DNA from: Labrenzia sp. OB1
Lineage (GTDB): Bacteria > Pseudomonadota > Alphaproteobacteria > Rhizobiales > Stappiaceae
Assembly: GCF_001624695.1 (NCBI RefSeq)
Contig: NZ_JSEP01000015.1
Coordinates: 985-64,984, forward strand
DNA: 64,000 nt
Direction: 5' to 3'
This document shows positions 61,863 through 64,000 of this stretch, in pieces (position 1 is the first letter of the stretch; each line of letters opens with the position of its first letter). Below the pieces are notes generated by a model. The model was not told where the DNA came from and did not search any database. It saw nothing but the letters and a program-made list of their open reading frames with translations. A program made the translations under genes and the position numbers.

Positions 61863-63137
61863 ATGAGTGACAAGACCGTTTCTCAATCGCCGAACCTGTC
61901 CCGCCGGGCGCTTCTCAAAGCCGGTCTTGCCACCGGCGTTGCGGCAGGCGCGGTGGGAGCAGCGCGTGCGGATGGAGATCCGCTGATAACCGAAATTCAG
62001 GACTGGAACCGGTATCTCGGAGAAGGTGTGCAGTCGCGTCCCTACGGCACGCCCTCGGAGTTCGAGAGCCATGTGGTGCGCCGCGACGTCGAATGGCTGA
62101 CCGCATCGACGGAGAGTTCCGTGAACTTCACGCCGCTTCACGAGCTGGACGGCATCATCACGCCGAATGGATTGTGCTTCGAACGCCACCACGGCGGCAT
62201 CGCGGAGATCAATCCGGCGGACCATCGGCTGATGATCAATGGTCTGGTCGACACGCCTCTGGTGTTCACCATGGAGGACCTGAAGCGGTTTCCGCGCGAG
62301 AACCGGGTGTATTTCCTGGAATGCGCCGCCAATTCGGGCATGGAATGGCGCGGATCGCAGCTCAACGGCTGCCAGTACACCCACGGCATGATCCATAGCG
62401 TGATGTACACCGGCGTGCCTCTGAAGCTGATCCTGGAAGAGGCCGGTATCAAGACCAATGCCAAATGGGTGATGCCGGAAGGGGCCGATGCCTCCGCCAT
62501 GACGCGGTCGATCCCGATGGAAAAAGCCCTGGACGATTGCCTGGTCGCCTTCAAGATGAACGGCGAGGCTCTGCGACCGGAACAGGGATATCCCTTGCGC
62601 CTCGTCGTGCCCGGCTGGGAAGGCAACATGTGGATCAAGTGGCTGCGCCGCATCGAGGTCGGCGACGAGCCATGGCATCAGCGCGAGGAAACGTCCAAAT
62701 ACACGGATCTTCTGGAAAGCGGGAAAGCCCGCCGCTTCACCTGGGTCATGGACGCCAAGTCGGTCGTCACCAACCCGAGTCCGCAGGCGCCCGTCACGCA
62801 CGGCAAGGGGCCGCTGGTGATTTCCGGCGTCGCCTGGTCAGGCAACGGCCGCATCACCCGTGTCGATGTGTCCATAGATGGCGGACGCAACTGGAAGACG
62901 GCCCGGCTGGACGGCCCCAGCCTGCCCAAGGCCATGCACCGCTTCTATCTCGACATCGACTGGGACGGTTCGGATCTTCTGCTCCAGTCCCGCGCGATGG
63001 ATGAAAACGGCTATTTCCAGCCAACCAAGAATGAATTGCGCGCCGCGCGCGGCGAAAACTCGATCTATCACAACAACGGTATCCAGACCTGGCATGTCAA
63101 AGCAGACGGGACGGTGGAAAATGTCGAAGTTTCTTAA
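61863..63137 (+). CDS. soxC: Sulfane dehydrogenase molybdenum subunit SoxC
   Basis: This 424-residue Tat-exported protein (SRRALLKAGLATGVAAG) is of the sulfite-oxidase family. The molybdenum-ligand cysteine lies in YFLECAANSGMEW, and a dimerisation domain follows (SGVAWSGNGRITRVDVSIDG). With SoxD it oxidises the SoxY-bound sulfane sulfur, giving complete oxidation without sulfur globules. It overlaps soxD by 17 nt. Confidence 0.95.
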   Translation: MSDKTVSQSPNLSRRALLKAGLATGVAAGAVGAARADGDPLITEIQDWNRYLGEGVQSRPYGTPSEFESHVVRRDVEWLTASTESSVNFTPLHELDGIITPNGLCFERHHGGIAEINPADHRLMINGLVDTPLVFTMEDLKRFPRENRVYFLECAANSGMEWRGSQLNGCQYTHGMIHSVMYTGVPLKLILEEAGIKTNAKWVMPEGADASAMTRSIPMEKALDDCLVAFKMNGEALRPEQGYPLRLVVPGWEGNMWIKWLRRIEVGDEPWHQREETSKYTDLLESGKARRFTWVMDAKSVVTNPSPQAPVTHGKGPLVISGVAWSGNGRITRVDVSIDGGRNWKTARLDGPSLPKAMHRFYLDIDWDGSDLLLQSRAMDENGYFQPTKNELRAARGENSIYHNNGIQTWHVKADGTVENVEVS

Positions 63138-64000
63138 AGCTCTCAGCCTTGGCTTTTCCCTGGCGGCCCTGCCGGTTTTCACTGGCGCGGCCCTGGCCGG
63201 CGACCCCGACAAGGGCGCGAAGGTCTTCAAGAAATGCGCGGCCTGCCATGCAGTCGGCGAAAACGCCAAGAACAAGGTCGGTCCGCAACTGAACGAGGTG
63301 TTCGGACGCACCGCAGGGGCCCTTGAAGGCTACAAATATTCCAAGGCGATGATCAAGGCCGGCGAGGAAGGGCTTGTGTGGGACGATGCCACCATGACCA
63401 CCTATCTGGAAAAGCCCAAGGCCATGATCAAGGGCACGAAGATGGCCTTTGCCGGCCTGCGCAAGCAGGAAGACCTGGAGAATGTGATCGCCTATCTGGC
63501 AACCTTCTCCAGCGCCGCTCCGTCGGCAGAAGACGCGCAGAGCGCGGCGGAACCGGAAACGCCTGAAGCCGAAGTCGAGACTGCGGCGGCCGATGCCACG
63601 ACTCCGGCTCCTGCTCCGGTTTCTGCCCCGGTTTCTGCGACGCGTGAAGGTGGTGCCCTCGGGCTCGGCCGGGTGGCGACGGAGGATGAAGTCGCCGCGT
63701 GGGACATCGATATACGCCCGGACGGTGAAGGCCTGCCCGCGGGATCGGGAACGGTTGCCGACGGCGAAGGGCTTTATTCGGATAATTGCGCGGTCTGCCA
63801 CGGCGACTTCGGAGAAGGCGTTGGCCGCTGGCCGGTTCTGGCCGGAGGTCAGGATACCTTGACCGAAGAGCGTCCGGAAAAAACGATCGGCTCCTACTGG
63901 CCCTATCTTTCCACCGTCTACGATTATGTGCGGCGGGCAATGCCCTACGGCAATGCGCGTTCAATGTCCGACGACGACATCTATGCCATCACCGCCTATC
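63121..64000 (+). CDS. soxD: Diheme cytochrome subunit SoxD (3' truncated by the window)
   Basis: The first 293 codons are present; the frame is open at the window end. A signal peptide (cleavage near ALA-GD) is followed by a cytochrome c2-like domain with CAACH (39-43). An Ala/Pro/Glu-rich linker follows (about residues 135-170, APAPVSAPVS), then a second cytochrome domain with CAVCH (223-227). It passes electrons from SoxC to the respiratory chain. The start lies inside the end of soxC. Confidence 0.93.
   Translation, partial: MSKFLKALSLGFSLAALPVFTGAALAGDPDKGAKVFKKCAACHAVGENAKNKVGPQLNEVFGRTAGALEGYKYSKAMIKAGEEGLVWDDATMTTYLEKPKAMIKGTKMAFAGLRKQEDLENVIAYLATFSSAAPSAEDAQSAAEPETPEAEVETAAADATTPAPAPVSAPVSATREGGALGLGRVATEDEVAAWDIDIRPDGEGLPAGSGTVADGEGLYSDNCAVCHGDFGEGVGRWPVLAGGQDTLTEERPEKTIGSYWPYLSTVYDYVRRAMPYGNARSMSDDDIYAITAY

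Overview
The window looks like chromosomal DNA from a marine alphaproteobacterium. It is GC-rich (about 60 percent by eye), its genes sit in tight operons with TGATG, ATGA and GTGA junctions, and it carries a mix typical of Roseibium/Labrenzia/Stappia-like bacteria: Sox thiosulfate oxidation, protocatechuate breakdown, hydroxyproline use with a TRAP transporter, and several sugar ABC transporters. The genus is an inference from gene content. I saw no rRNA, tRNA, CRISPR array, insertion sequence or prophage.

Layout. 1-819 is the 3' end of a secreted FG-GAP/RTX protein. 0.8-2.5 kb holds a decayed MarR-like fragment and an orphan NMT1/THI5-type binding protein. 2.5-10.1 kb (minus strand) is a complete seven-gene V/A-type ATPase operon in the order B-D-I-K-E-DUF2764-A; the order is unusual and the rotor subunit carries Na+-ligand-like residues. 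A 772-bp AT-rich divergent region separates it from a two-gene redox module (cytochrome b561/EB_dh fusion plus a 2Fe-2S flavin reductase, 10.9-13.7 kb). 13.9-17.6 kb pairs a PstS-like periplasmic protein with a membrane GGDEF-EAL protein.

18.1-29.2 kb is a LacI-controlled sugar locus: a CUT1 ABC transporter, two TIM-barrel isomerase/epimerase-like proteins, a Gfo/Idh/MocA oxidoreductase, an aldo/keto reductase and a cytoplasmic GH43 glycosidase. It probably takes up xylose-containing (or arabinose-containing) oligosaccharides and processes them inside the cell. 29.3-35.7 kb is a second sugar locus: a ROK regulator, another CUT1 ABC transporter and glucokinase.

35.7-42.8 kb is the 4-hydroxybenzoate/protocatechuate branch: pcaQ divergent from pobA-pcaD-pcaC-pcaH-pcaG, a BKACE (DUF849) gene, and pcaB. 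The BKACE gene could replace the missing pcaIJ/pcaF step. 42.8-48.9 kb (minus strand) is a hydroxyproline-type cluster: a DapA-family deaminase, a Cys/Cys 4-hydroxyproline epimerase, a Ser/Thr proline-racemase homologue and a TRAP transporter. 49.2-50.8 kb holds a metallophosphoesterase and a 4'-phosphopantetheinyl transferase, convergent.

50.9-64.0 kb is a sulfur-oxidation region: two YeeE/YedE sulfur-transport-like proteins, a Tat-exported metallo-beta-lactamase-fold protein, a small repeat protein, soxR and soxS (minus strand), and soxV-W-X-Y-Z-A-B-C-D (plus strand). soxD runs off the right edge. Repeated palindromic sites suggest that the ArsR-type SoxR, which has the two cysteines of sulfide sensors, controls both the sox genes and the flanking genes.
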